A stretch of DNA of 64,000 nt from Polaromonas sp. (lineage in GTDB: Bacteria > Pseudomonadota > Gammaproteobacteria > Burkholderiales > Burkholderiaceae_C), in contig NZ_JABBPE010000005.1 in assembly GCF_012927455.1 (NCBI RefSeq), positions 186,001 through 250,000 of the forward strand. The letters are read 5' to 3'. A model generated the notes under the pieces. That model made no database searches, was not told the origin of the DNA, and saw only the letters and a program-made list of their open reading frames with translations. Made by a program: the position numbers and the translations under genes. Below are positions 51,546 to 60,390 of the stretch, piece after piece (the first letter of the stretch is position 1; each line of letters starts with the position of its first letter).

Positions 51546-52100
51546 TCAGGCAAGTTCAAGCTGGTGATGACCAACAGTCACCACCTTTTGGCGCCCCAGC
51601 AACAAAAGCAGCACCGCCACGCGTTTGCTGGAGACAGACTGAACCAGACCTTCGAGTCCGCGCAACCCGCAATTACGAAGGCGCACCCGGTTCGCGGGCT
51701 GAAACGGACTGATCGCAGCGAGATCAGTCAGATTTCGCTCGGCTTCGCAAGCCTGAATGGCTCGAAGCTCAAATGTTTTTAGCATGGCAGGATGACTACC
51801 AAATGACAGGATGAAAGAAACACCCCGAGTCGAGCGTGCGCCCGAAATGGACTGCCCGGCGTTACACGGTCGGAAAAAAGCATAACGAGGAAACATGGGC
51901 TCCGACACAACAACGGAGCCAGCAGGCAATTTTTTGAACGTCTTGTATTGGGGGAGATAGGCCTCAAACCCCTGTTGCGCAAGATTGGTTGTAGCGACCT
52001 GCTCGCGCTTGGGTTGGGTATATGCCACATACCAGCCTTGCTCTTCAGATTGCTCAGTCAAAGACTCGAACGTCTCAGCTTTTAACCCCTGAAATCCCAT
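51546..52100 (-). CDS. Specialised NusG/RfaH-like transcription antiterminator
   Basis: A 184-residue protein from the ATG at 52100 (MGFQGLKAETF); the frame is open to 52169. The NGN domain is seen at about 22-115 (QGWYVAYTQPKREQVATTNL, GFEAYLPQYK, EPMFPRYAFFR), and the C-terminus has a degenerate KOW part (RVRLRNCGLRGLEGLVQSVS). These residues are RfaH-like rather than housekeeping NusG. It is the first gene of the polysaccharide operon and has an ops-like site just downstream, so it probably supports transcription of the roughly 29 kb that follow. Confidence 0.87.
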   Translation of the reverse strand: MGFQGLKAETFESLTEQSEEQGWYVAYTQPKREQVATTNLAQQGFEAYLPQYKTFKKLPAGSVVVSEPMFPRYAFFRPCNAGQSISGARSTRGVSFILSFGSHPAMLKTFELRAIQACEAERNLTDLAAISPFQPANRVRLRNCGLRGLEGLVQSVSSKRVAVLLLLLGRQKVVTVGHHQLELA

Positions 52101-52168
52101 TTGCTGGTTTATCCCGTGCCGTCCCACCTCACACAAAACAGTCAACTCCCATCGGCGCCCACTGCACA

Positions 52169-52189
52169 TTTGTTAACAAACTGTTACAG
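52169..52189. promoter_or_regulatory. Paired palindromes upstream of the antiterminator gene
   Basis: TTTGTTAACAAA (52169-52180) is a perfect 12-bp palindrome, followed directly by CTGTTACAG, a 9-bp one with a central T. They lie in the leader of the polysaccharide operon and could be an operator. Confidence 0.35.
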
Positions 52190-52520
52190 CTATTAACCGA
52201 ACAATTTTATGGAATTACCAGTTCTAAAGCTATTGAAATCGATTGATTTGATCAGCAATTGATACAAATCAAGTTATAAATACCCATCTAACAACAGAGC
52301 CAAATACCGGTTGACATGTTTCGCAGCGATCGCGCGCTTTTGGACCTATGTTGTTGGCGTGGAGGTGCCCAAGGCGTTTGTCCCGCATGTTGGGCACGAA
52401 AAATTGAGCTCAGTGAAATCGCCCGCTTCGCATGAAAAGCGCAACCGAGTAACAGGGACTGGCCAATAGTCAAAATGCCAGCAAGTGGGGAGTACGCAAC
52501 TTTTCTAATACCGCTTGACG
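52170..52520. other. Promoter region of the polysaccharide operon; no gene seen
   Basis: About 350 bases. The first 110 are AT-rich and hold the FNR-type box, the palindromes and a TAAAAT -10 candidate. The rest (52320-52520) is GC-rich with no supported gene; small frames there lack homology and ribosome sites. Confidence 0.45.
52259..52272. promoter_or_regulatory. FNR/ANR-type box TTGAT-N4-ATCAA
   Basis: The plus strand reads TTGATACAAATCAA, an exact match to the FNR consensus. A second weaker match (TTGATTTGATCA) is at about 52243-52254. They lie about 160 bases before the antiterminator ATG at 52100; a TAAAAT at 52204-52209 (minus) is a possible -10. Oxygen-linked control of the operon is an inference. 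Confidence 0.5.
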
Positions 52521-54118
52521 CTATCCGCAGGCCGATTCGATCGAACGCACGCACGGACTTGGCACCCGATGCTCGGATTCGAGCATCGAGCAAAAACTTC
52601 CGGCTGCGCTGCTTGCCATGCCACTCAATAGGTCAGGCCGGGTGGTCGTGAACACACGTTTGAATGGCAAGTTGCGCTCGGCCAGGTGATACATGCTGCC
52701 CACCGTCTTGTCCCACAGCGAGATTTTGCCGGGATGGCTGTAAACCTCGTTCAGCTTGTCGGTGGCTATCTGGTGTACTTGGCCAGGGTAGCGCGCGGGG
52801 CGGGATCGGCACCCGCACTGTCAGCAGCCGGGGTACGGCTAAAGGCTAGGCCGTCTGTGCCGGAGGTGTTTGTACCGCCTCGGCTGTAGAAGACTTTGTT
52901 GGTGGATGCACCATGTTGCAGTGCGAACTCCACAAGCCCTTCCAGTATTCCGCTTCCTCCCCCGGCCCCATTGCTGCTGCTTGCTCCGCGCCCCTCTTGT
53001 ACCAATGCGTTGAAGATAGCGCCTCTTTGCAGCGTCTTGCCCCCAGCTCCCGCCGCTCGGCCCGGTCCTGTGTCGGCAATTTGTCGAATGGCGTCTTCAT
53101 CAAGCTCATGACCCTCTGAATCAACGAATCGCCCAGTGCGAGGCTCGAAGGTAAGAGGGTTGACATGGTTGTATGAGGCCAGTGAGGTGTGAATTAGTGC
53201 TTCAATGTTACCAATATCATCCCCATAAGTCCACTTCAAAGGCGGCACGCCCATGGCCGTATCGCCTTCAACCTGCCGTGGGTGAGGGGCCAGGTGGCTG
53301 GTAGTGCCGAATTTCAGCGCCGAAGACAGCATCTGCTCCGTCCTGCGACGCAATGCCTCGTCACTCAGGCCTGCCGGGTCGCCAATAAACAGCCGCTCGG
53401 TGTTGTGGGCGTAGGTTTCGGCAATGTTGTAGATTTTTGTCCCGTCATCGCCAGTGTTCAGGCGCGATACGTCAATCCACACGTCATCGGTCGGTCCCAC
53501 GTCCTCGGGGTTCTCCCCTGGCCGTTGTGTCACAAGCCCGCTCATTTCCCCGTCTTTCAGGGTGTAGCCGTAAAGCGTCGGTGCTTCCCCGGTGGCATAC
53601 GCATTGAACGGGCGCACTGACATTGTTGCGGTCTTGCCGTCTGGCATGGTGAAGGTGTAAACCGTGCGGCCCACGGGATCCTTTTCCTTGTTGACCTTGA
53701 TGGCAGAGTCCGTGTCGCTTGCGATGCCCTCCACCGTGTCCTGGACCGATTTGGCCAGGGCAAACAGTTTGTCGTTTTCGCTCAGTGCCTGCAGTGCGTT
53801 TTGAGCGCTTGTATTGGTGCGGTTGAATGCCGGCACCGGCTGGCCACCCTGCGGCTCTGGCCCGCCGCCTTCAATGTGCTTGCGCGCCGGCAGAATGAAG
53901 CGGGTGATGATTTCGTCATCCGTCATCGCCAGATTCTTGAACGCCGGAATGTGCTCACGCAACCACGCGCGGATAACGGCAATGGCGCGCTTGACCAGAC
54001 CCGCCTCCGGTTTGGTCTTCGCCAGCGTAGCCAACACCTCTTCGGCCGCCTGCAGCATGTGCCTTGGCCGGTCGGCGTCGCTTTGCTGAGCCGGCCTTCT
54101 TGATTCGGCTACGCACAC
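52521..54118 (-). pseudogene. Decayed fragment of a large phage/ICE polyvalent protein
   Basis: The main frame (54118-52766) encodes 450 residues that begin mid-domain (LATLAKTKPEAGLVKRAIAV, MTDDEIITRFILPARKHIEG) and stop at LAKYTR. Past that stop, another frame continues with QIATDKLNEVYSHPGKISLW and TVGSMYHLAERNLPFKRVF, which matches the kind of sequence found in large polyvalent proteins of phages and conjugative elements. So a frameshift lies near 52787, and both ends are truncated. The parent protein would be several times longer. I treat it as a remnant. Confidence 0.65.
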
Positions 54119-54308
54119 AAGGCAAACACGGCCCAGTGCTTAAGGTTCTGCTTGTGTGACGGCCGGGAAAGTTCGGCACATTTTTCAGCCGCCTGGCGTT
54201 GTAAACCGGGTGGCTTTTTTTTCGCCCCTCGCAAGTCAGCACTCCAAACACCAGGCGCATGCCAACCCCGTGCTTCGACCTTGCTGGGGCAATCAACCAG
54301 GCCGCTCA

Positions 54309-54896
54309 ATGAAACCCCTAACGATTATCAACACGGCCATTCGCCAGGACATTGAAGGCCGCTACTGCCTGAACGACTTGCACCGCGCCGCTGTGGCGCG
54401 CGGCAAAGCAACCGCATCAAACCGGCCAGGCACTTTTCTCAAGCGCCCCGAGACAATCGCGCTGGTTGCAGCCATACAAAAGCGATGCACTGGGGAGTGC
54501 ATCGCTCCCGTTGTGACCATCAAAGGGGGAGCCGCCAGCGAACAAGGCACCTATGTGACCAAGCCGCTGGTGTACGCCTACGCCATGTGGATTGACGCTG
54601 ATTTCAACCTGGACGTGATTGAAGCCAGCGAAATGCCTTGTGGCTTTCGCTTCTGGCCATTTACTCAGCTCCATTGCTCGACTTGCGCCGCGCCGCTGTG
54701 GCCCGTGGCAATGCAACCGCATCAGACCGGCCAGGTACTTTTCTCAAGCGCCCCCGAGACAACCGTGCTGATTGCAGCCATACAAAAGCGATGCACTGGG
54801 GAGTGCATCACTCCAGTCTTCACTTCTAAAGGCAATTCGTTGACCGATTGGCTCAAGGCTGATGCTCAAACGCAAGGGCGAGATACCAGGCATTAA
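54309..54896 (+). pseudogene. Broken KilA-N domain gene with an internal partial duplication
   Basis: From the ATG at 54309 (MKPLTIINTAIRQDIEGRYC) residues 1-100 form a KilA-N domain (LNDLHRAAVARG, IKGGAASEQGTYVTKPLVYA, YAMWIDADFNLDVIEA). After IEASE the frame runs through out-of-frame sequence until a partial duplicate of the first unit: 54681-54816 repeats 54376-54510, at a spacing of 305, with one extra C that returns the copy to the main frame. The gene is therefore a rearranged phage DNA-binding gene and likely inactive. Confidence 0.7.
54481..54506. repeat. Perfect 11-bp hairpin with GGGG loop, also present in the duplicate
   Basis: AGCGATGCACT-GGGG-AGTGCATCGCT is fully symmetric, with coding role RCTGECIA. 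The duplicate at about 54787-54811 keeps a 9-bp stem with a single change. The stem is conserved in both copies. Confidence 0.7.
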
Positions 54897-55088
54897 AAAA
54901 GCAGTGGTTTGAGGGGTTGTGGCCGCAATAGCGCAGGTCTGAGCATCACCTGTGCCACGCGCGCCTATCTGGTTCAAAAATATGTTCGTTTACACCTTCC
55001 CTACGGCGCAGGGAACGCCTACATTGCACGCACCCAACAAAGCCGCAATACCGCTCAAGGTGGCGTTGCAACCAATGAAATTGCGCAA

Positions 55089-55523
55089 ATGAACCAATCA
55101 CCTGTCCCTATTCTCAAATTCACGGATTTCATTTCAGCCGATGGTGAAACGCTAACAACTACGTCGGTGCATGTTGCTCTTGTCAGAGGCAAGCCCCATG
55201 ACCAGGTACTGCGCGACATCCGGGCATTGATCGAGCAATCACCTGTCGATTTCGGCACGCGTAATTTTCGGCCCGCCATCTTTTTGAACAGCCAGGGCCA
55301 AAGCTGCGTGTCGTACACGCTGACCCGTGACGGCTTCACATTGCTCGCGATGCAGTCCACCGGCAAAAAGGCGGTGGTTTGCAATGTGGCGTTCTTGACT
55401 GCTTTTGACGCCATGGCTGCCTACGCCAAAAACCAGCGTGAGGGCCTGGGGTATCGCTTCATGGCCAAAAAGCCTGAAGACAAGGACAGCGGTGAACTCG
55501 CAGCGCTGGCAATCGCAGCTTGA
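55089..55523 (+). CDS. Rha family phage regulatory protein
   Basis: A 144-residue protein whose residues 15-110 match the Rha domain (TTTSVHVALVRGKPHDQVLR, FGTRNFRPAIFLNSQGQSCV, YTLTRDGFTLLAMQSTGKKA). Rha-type proteins are lambdoid and phi-like phage regulators of host infection. The ATG at 55089 is taken because homology begins soon after. It lies between the KilA-N fragment and the terminase-like gene on the same strand, as in a phage early or regulatory region. Confidence 0.83.
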   Translation: MNQSPVPILKFTDFISADGETLTTTSVHVALVRGKPHDQVLRDIRALIEQSPVDFGTRNFRPAIFLNSQGQSCVSYTLTRDGFTLLAMQSTGKKAVVCNVAFLTAFDAMAAYAKNQREGLGYRFMAKKPEDKDSGELAALAIAA

Positions 55524-55561
55524 CTCGGAAAAGCACAAAGGCCAAACAGGAAATATAATTT

Positions 55562-56203
55562 ATGACTGAAAAAAAGACTATCAGGCCGGCCGCCGACTGG
55601 GAACTGATCGAGCGCCACTACCGCGCCGGTATCCAGTCTTTGCGCGAAATGGCGACCGACGCTGGCGTTACAGAGGGTGCGATACGCAAGCGCGCCAAGC
55701 GCGACAAGTGGCCGCGCGACCTAAGCGCAAGGATTAAAGCCAGGGCTGATGAGTTGGTACGCAAAGCCGAGGTACGCACGCCAAGTACGCAAGTGTCGGT
55801 GAGTACCGAAAAGCAGGACGTTGAAGCCAATGCCAACCAGCAAGTAGTCATTCGGCTGGGCCATCGCAAGGACATTCAACGCTGCCGCGCACTGTTTGCA
55901 GCGCTCATGGACGAGCTGGAAGAGACAGCCGGCAACAAAGAGCTGTTCGCGCAACTCGGTGAACTGCTGGACCGATCCGCCGATGAAGGTCGCCCCGACA
56001 AGCTCAATGAGCTGTATCGCAAGGTCACTGGCTTGACTGGCCGCGTTGATAACGCCAAGAAGCTCGTTGAAATGCTGGAAAAGGTCGTCCGTCTTGAACG
56101 TGAGGCCTTTGGCATCGGCGCAGAAGATTGCAGAGAAAACCCAATCGATGCAGCGCTCAAGCAGATTGCCGAAATGAAGCGCAATGGCATCCGGCCCGCT
56201 TGA
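55562..56203 (+). CDS. Phage terminase small-subunit-like protein
   Basis: A 213-residue protein with an N-terminal helix-turn-helix (DWELIERHYRAGIQSLREMA with VTEGAIRKRAKRDKW) that recognises packaging sites in small terminases, and a helical remainder (LGHRKDIQRCRALFAALMDE). An AGGAAAT stretch precedes the ATG. No large terminase or capsid gene follows in this window, so the packaging module has been lost or replaced. Confidence 0.72.
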   Translation: MTEKKTIRPAADWELIERHYRAGIQSLREMATDAGVTEGAIRKRAKRDKWPRDLSARIKARADELVRKAEVRTPSTQVSVSTEKQDVEANANQQVVIRLGHRKDIQRCRALFAALMDELEETAGNKELFAQLGELLDRSADEGRPDKLNELYRKVTGLTGRVDNAKKLVEMLEKVVRLEREAFGIGAEDCRENPIDAALKQIAEMKRNGIRPA

Positions 56204-56435
56204 CCTGTCCGCCCTGTATGAGCGGTGATCTGGGATTCATCTGGAATCGGACAATATGACCTTCATGCAGCGCTGCAAAAGCAGCGCAAGAAAAAGGGTT
56301 TGATTACGCGCCGGTAACTTAAGGGCTGGCAGTAAGGCGGAGGCTCTATAAACATCTGTGCGGCCTTTTTACTACCGTATCTGCGTGCGGCTTGGGGGGG
56401 CATCACCCGCTGCATCAAGTTCATCCCAGCCCCGT

Positions 56436-57341
56436 CTATGCACTTGCATGGCCAATCAAGTTCAGCAAGATGGCTTCGGTATCCGTGTCGTCCATTCGCT
56501 CGTCGTCGACCAGATAGCGGAACACGGCGATGGCTTCATCCTTTGCCCTGGCGCGAATGCGGGCCAAGCAGCGGAAAACGAATGAGTCGCGGGCGCCCGC
56601 TTCTGGCGCGTTATCGACTCCGCCCAATGAATTTCTAAGCCAGTACAAGGCGCGCCAGTACGCGAGTTCATGCAGGCAGTCGCTCAGGGTGTTTGGCATC
56701 AACTCAGGGCGGGCCTTGAATTTGGCGTCAACCTTTTTTTCGTCAAACTCCAGCGTCTTGCCACAATTGAGTCCAGACAGCGCCTCGATGCAGAACTGTT
56801 CGGCCGGTGTGTCGGCAAACAAGGCATCACCAAAACGTGCCGTTGCCTCATTCTGAGTGGACAGATTCGTTACCGCACTCTTGGCCAGCCCTTCAAGGTC
56901 AGCGAAGCCCATTGTCTTAAAAATGTTTGTGAAGTCGCCGGGGTTCTTTGAAACCAGGTGATTCATGTACCGCTTTTCCAGCTCAGCCAGGGGCGTCTTG
57001 ATGAGCTTGGCCGCCAGCATTGCCTTTTCAATCAGCGCGGCCTGGCCGGTCTGAATCACTGACCGCAGCCACAGTACTGCATCAAGGTCGTTGTCGCCCG
57101 TGACGGCTTCCTGCGGCGGCAGGGATGGCACAACAAGCTCTGTGTTGCTACTGGCTTGAATCGGTGGCAAGCTGAACAGCGCACGGTGCGCCGGGTTATC
57201 GCGGAAAGCTCCAGACCGTGAACAGATGGTTTTCACCGTGCCGATGGCTAGGCCGGTCTGTTGGGCCACCTCGCGCAGTGAACAGCTGCGACGCAGGTCC
57301 AACACTTGCTGACGTACATCAGCGAGAAGAGGGTGTTTCAA
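56436..57341 (-). CDS. Helix-turn-helix protein of unknown function, phage-associated
   Basis: A 301-residue protein. Residues about 12-45 hold a helix-turn-helix (SCSLREVAQQTGLAIGTVKT). The rest is mostly helical without a known family. It overlaps the small gene upstream by four bases and is co-directional with the replicative helicase, so it belongs to the same transcript. A role in DNA replication or gene control of the element is possible. Confidence 0.6.
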   Translation of the reverse strand: MKHPLLADVRQQVLDLRRSCSLREVAQQTGLAIGTVKTICSRSGAFRDNPAHRALFSLPPIQASSNTELVVPSLPPQEAVTGDNDLDAVLWLRSVIQTGQAALIEKAMLAAKLIKTPLAELEKRYMNHLVSKNPGDFTNIFKTMGFADLEGLAKSAVTNLSTQNEATARFGDALFADTPAEQFCIEALSGLNCGKTLEFDEKKVDAKFKARPELMPNTLSDCLHELAYWRALYWLRNSLGGVDNAPEAGARDSFVFRCLARIRARAKDEAIAVFRYLVDDERMDDTDTEAILLNLIGHASA

Positions 57342-57511
57342 TGGGGCTCCTTGTTGAAACAGGGGGATTCAATAAAGTGCATTGCATGCTGCGCGCGTAG
57401 TTGCTCCATACGGGCTTGCTGGTCAATGGTGTGACTTTGGCTGAAAGCCATCGCCACGATCGCGGCTGAAAATTCCGGCGAAATAACCGCTTGTGCCGTC
57501 AATTGACTCAT
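57338..57511 (-). CDS. Small phage-type protein of 57 residues
   Basis: Reads MSQLTAQAVISPEFSAAIVA at the start and ends IESPCFNKEPH. No family is recognised. Its stop overlaps the next gene's ATG by four bases, and its ATG overlaps the stop of a 29-residue frame upstream. This coupling is the main support. Confidence 0.5.
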   Translation of the reverse strand: MSQLTAQAVISPEFSAAIVAMAFSQSHTIDQQARMEQLRAQHAMHFIESPCFNKEPH

Positions 57512-57597
57512 GGCCTCGGTGTCGGCGTTCGACCTTGCCAGGCATTGACTTTTTTTCCGTTGCTATCGATATTCGTATCGGGATTTTTCATGGTCAT
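57508..57597 (-). CDS. Possible 29-residue peptide in a coupled chain
   Basis: A 29-residue frame beginning MTMKNPDTNIDSNGKKVNAW. It overlaps the next frame by four bases (ATGA). There is no clear ribosome site, so it may depend on translation from the 35-residue frame upstream. Confidence 0.35.
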   Translation of the reverse strand: MTMKNPDTNIDSNGKKVNAWQGRTPTPRP

Positions 57598-57619
57598 AAA
57601 GGCCAGTTCCAGTGGTGAT

Positions 57620-57727
57620 TTACTGTTTTATCAAGGATGCGGCAGCGGGAAGACTTTTGTCGTGCGGTTCGCTATGAGCCGCGTCAGCGTTTAGCACCAG
57701 CTCGGGCAAGGTATGAAACACATTCAT
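57620..57727 (-). CDS. Possible 35-residue peptide overlapping the helicase stop
   Basis: A 35-residue frame beginning MNVFHTLPELVLNADAAHSE. Its ATG overlaps the DnaB-like stop by four bases (ATGA), as translationally coupled genes do. It has no recognised family. Confidence 0.4.
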   Translation of the reverse strand: MNVFHTLPELVLNADAAHSEPHDKSLPAAASLIKQ

Positions 57728-59088
57728 ATTCCAGCCCTGCTGCCAGAGCTAAATGCTGAGCGCGAAGGCGTTGGCCCTGACCAGTCAGAAAAGCGCGTCT
57801 GCTCCCCGATATAGCTCAAGCTGATCACGCCGCAGCGCCCCTGCCGGTTTTTTGCAATGCTGACCTTGGCGTAGTGTTGCCAATCGTCGTTCATGTCCGG
57901 CTTTGCCTGAATCGGTCGATGGACAAACAGCACCACGTCGGCGTCTTGTTCAATCGCACCAGAATCCCGCAGGTCGCTGAGAGCGGGCGTGGCGTCTGCC
58001 CGCTCTTCGACCTTGCGATTGACCTGTGCCAGGCACACGACGGCGATTTCCAGCTCCTTGGCCAGCGTCTTCAGGCCACGGCTGATTTCCTCCAGCTGGT
58101 AAGCGCGCGGCTGCCTGGCATCCATCCCGGACATCAGGCCGATGTAGTCCACGATCAGCACGTTCATGCCGTGCAGGCGCTTGACGTAACGCGCCTTGCT
58201 GCGCACATCATTGATGTTCAAACCACCTTGGTCAGATACATAAAACATCAACTGCTTGGCTTTTTCCACGCCCTCCAATACCCGGTTCCATTCCAGTCCA
58301 TCGCCAAAATTTGGCCGCTTAACGCTGGACAGGCTTACATTGCCAAGCATGGCGGTCATACGGTCGCGCACCTCGTTGTGCGGCATTTCCATGCTTAACA
58401 TTGCTATGCTGTGACTTGCAGCCATATTCAGCCCCAGCGTCATGGCTAATGCTGTTTTACCCATGGAAGGCCGCGCGCCCACAATCACCAACTCTCCGGG
58501 CCGCAAACCGCCTTCCAGGTACTCGTCCAGATCGGCCAAGCCCGTTGGCCAGACCTTGATGTTCCCTTCAGCGCGGTCTTCCAGGGTCTGCGTATGCTGC
58601 GTCATGCCTTCATAGGCACTTACGAATTCATCACGCGGCGCGTCATCAACCAGCCTGGCCAACTGTGCCTGAGCCTCTTGCACGCGCTCTTCAATGCCGC
58701 GCCGGTGGTCTTGGGCCAGTTCGTTAATTTCGCGGCTCAGTGCCATCAAGGCGCGGCTTTTGGCGCGCCCGATGACAATCTCTGAATAGCGGCCGATATT
58801 GGCAGCGCTGGGCACATACTGCGCCAGCAAGTTCAGCTGCGAGAGGCTGGTTTTGTCACCCATTGCGGCCGACACCGTGACGATGTCGCACTCCATGCCC
58901 GCAAGGATTTGCTGCGTCACTTCAGTAAAAATATCACGCAGACCGCCGGCAGAAAAATGGTCGGGCCGCAGCTTGTCGCTGATTTGGTCGAATACAGCGT
59001 TGTCAAGCAGCATGGCGCCAATCAAGGCTGACTCCGCTTCGATTGAGGTAAAGGTATCCACAAGGAATCCGTCAACAGGCATGTTCAT
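57724..59088 (-). CDS. Replicative DNA helicase, DnaB family (element-encoded)
   Basis: A 454-residue hexameric helicase. The N-terminal DnaB domain (IEAESALIGAMLLDNAVFDQ, about 15-115) is followed by a RecA-like motor with Walker A GARPSMGKTALAMTL, MLSMEMP, the Walker B region VLIVDYIGLMSG, and SDLRDSGAIEQDADVVLFV. It is a phage-type copy, as shown by its neighbours (phage replication gene upstream). It is intact and should be able to load on element DNA. Confidence 0.92.
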   Translation of the reverse strand: MNMPVDGFLVDTFTSIEAESALIGAMLLDNAVFDQISDKLRPDHFSAGGLRDIFTEVTQQILAGMECDIVTVSAAMGDKTSLSQLNLLAQYVPSAANIGRYSEIVIGRAKSRALMALSREINELAQDHRRGIEERVQEAQAQLARLVDDAPRDEFVSAYEGMTQHTQTLEDRAEGNIKVWPTGLADLDEYLEGGLRPGELVIVGARPSMGKTALAMTLGLNMAASHSIAMLSMEMPHNEVRDRMTAMLGNVSLSSVKRPNFGDGLEWNRVLEGVEKAKQLMFYVSDQGGLNINDVRSKARYVKRLHGMNVLIVDYIGLMSGMDARQPRAYQLEEISRGLKTLAKELEIAVVCLAQVNRKVEERADATPALSDLRDSGAIEQDADVVLFVHRPIQAKPDMNDDWQHYAKVSIAKNRQGRCGVISLSYIGEQTRFSDWSGPTPSRSAFSSGSRAGI

Positions 59089-59852
59089 GACGCATCCTTG
59101 GTTTTTTCAATCACATGTTTTTTTCCCTTTTCGGAAAGCAAAAAGTCAATGTCGCAGGTCCAGTTTTCATGGGTGCCCGACTTGACACCGCGCCCCATCA
59201 GGAAGTCGTTTTCTCGGGCGAGTTCAAAGTACTCGCGTATCCATGCCATTGCCGACTCGGCGTCATTGGCGCGCGATGTGCCATCGAAGCGCTTGGATGT
59301 CAGAGCGAATTTCCAAAAGTTCGATATCCCTTTTTTACGGGCATCGTTCAACAATCGGACGGCGGGAAGTTCTGGTAAGACTTCGTGATAAAGGTCAATC
59401 ACCGATTGCGTCGGACAGGTGGGCAGGCTTGCCCTGGCGACAGAAGCGTTAGCTTCTTTATTCCTTTCCTTTCCCTTCCCTTCCCTTCCGTCAGGGAGTA
59501 CTCCGTGAGCGCTCAGTGACGGCTCAATGAGTGCTGGCTGAGGAATCCGTGTAAGCGATGGGTGGTTGATGACTTGATGGGTGCGAAAGCCTTTGATGTG
59601 TAGGAATTTATGATCGCTCACTGAGTATTCAATGACCACTCCCTGAGCAATCAGTTCATCAAGCAAAGGCTGCAAGTGGAGCTCATCGCCCGGGAAGATT
59701 TGCATCTTCAAGCGCTTGGCCGAATTGGCCTGATTGCCGTTGTCATCTGCATAGTTCAGCATGCCGATAAATAGCAGACGAGCACCCAGTGAGCACTCCG
59801 TGAATTTTTCGTCAGTCCAGATTTCTGGTTTGACAGTTCGAATGCGGGCCAT
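59085..59852 (-). CDS. Phage replication-initiation-like protein
   Basis: A 255-residue protein with a phage replisome-organiser-type N-terminus: MARIRTVKPEIWTDEKFTEC, LGARLLFIGMLNYADDNG, and KRLKMQIFPGDELHL. These are replication O-like proteins that recruit DnaB. A short Lys/Glu/Gly-rich linker (GREGKGKERNKE) is encoded by a CCCTT-type pyrimidine tract on the plus strand. The C-terminus is helical. It overlaps the helicase ATG by four bases and the upstream gene by one. Confidence 0.82.
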   Translation of the reverse strand: MARIRTVKPEIWTDEKFTECSLGARLLFIGMLNYADDNGNQANSAKRLKMQIFPGDELHLQPLLDELIAQGVVIEYSVSDHKFLHIKGFRTHQVINHPSLTRIPQPALIEPSLSAHGVLPDGREGKGKERNKEANASVARASLPTCPTQSVIDLYHEVLPELPAVRLLNDARKKGISNFWKFALTSKRFDGTSRANDAESAMAWIREYFELARENDFLMGRGVKSGTHENWTCDIDFLLSEKGKKHVIEKTKDAS

Positions 59853-60388
59853 TATTTCAAGCCCCTTGCAGTTTCCATCAGGGCAACCTGCGCAGGACTG
59901 CGCTGGGCAATGGCGCGCTGCATTTCCAGGCGGAACGCATGGGCCTTGCCATGGTCTGCAAGGGCGCCAGTGCGCTCGTAGTGGGCATAGGCAGCCTCTG
60001 CTTTCTGGCCGAGGTCCTCGATTTGACGCTCGCGTTCAATATCGGTCATGCGGTGCGTGGCTATCATTACGCCCACCCCAAGCAGTTTTCTGGCACCTGC
60101 GGTGGGCCAGGCCAGTCTTCCGCAGACTCGCAAAGGGCGCAGTCCTTCAGGTGCGGTGTCGTAGCAGGCTTTTTCCCGCCACGTCTGCTCTGCCATGTTG
60201 GAGTAGTACGCCAGTTCGCGAGTCGTGAGGTTTGGCTTTGTGACTAGTTCCAGCGGCAGGTACTGCGGCAATTGCGGCAGACCGTTGAGTTCCGCTATCC
60301 ACTGTGCGCGGGCAATGCGCCGCTTGCTGCCTTGCTGCGGGGCTGTTGCCTCGCGCGTTGCTTGAATGCTGATTGATGCGGTTTCCAT
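59852..60388 (-). CDS. Phage-type protein of unknown function
   Basis: A 178-residue protein. Residues about 45-100 contain LPLELVTKPNLTTRELAYYS and a WREKACYDTAPEGLRPLRVC stretch that looks like a DNA-binding or excisionase-like winged helix (MerR/excisionase type) with GRLAWPTAGARKLLGV. The rest is helical. It has an AGAAAGG ribosome site. It is co-transcribed with the replication genes. Confidence 0.6.
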   Translation of the reverse strand: METASISIQATREATAPQQGSKRRIARAQWIAELNGLPQLPQYLPLELVTKPNLTTRELAYYSNMAEQTWREKACYDTAPEGLRPLRVCGRLAWPTAGARKLLGVGVMIATHRMTDIERERQIEDLGQKAEAAYAHYERTGALADHGKAHAFRLEMQRAIAQRSPAQVALMETARGLK

Positions 60389-60390
60389 TT

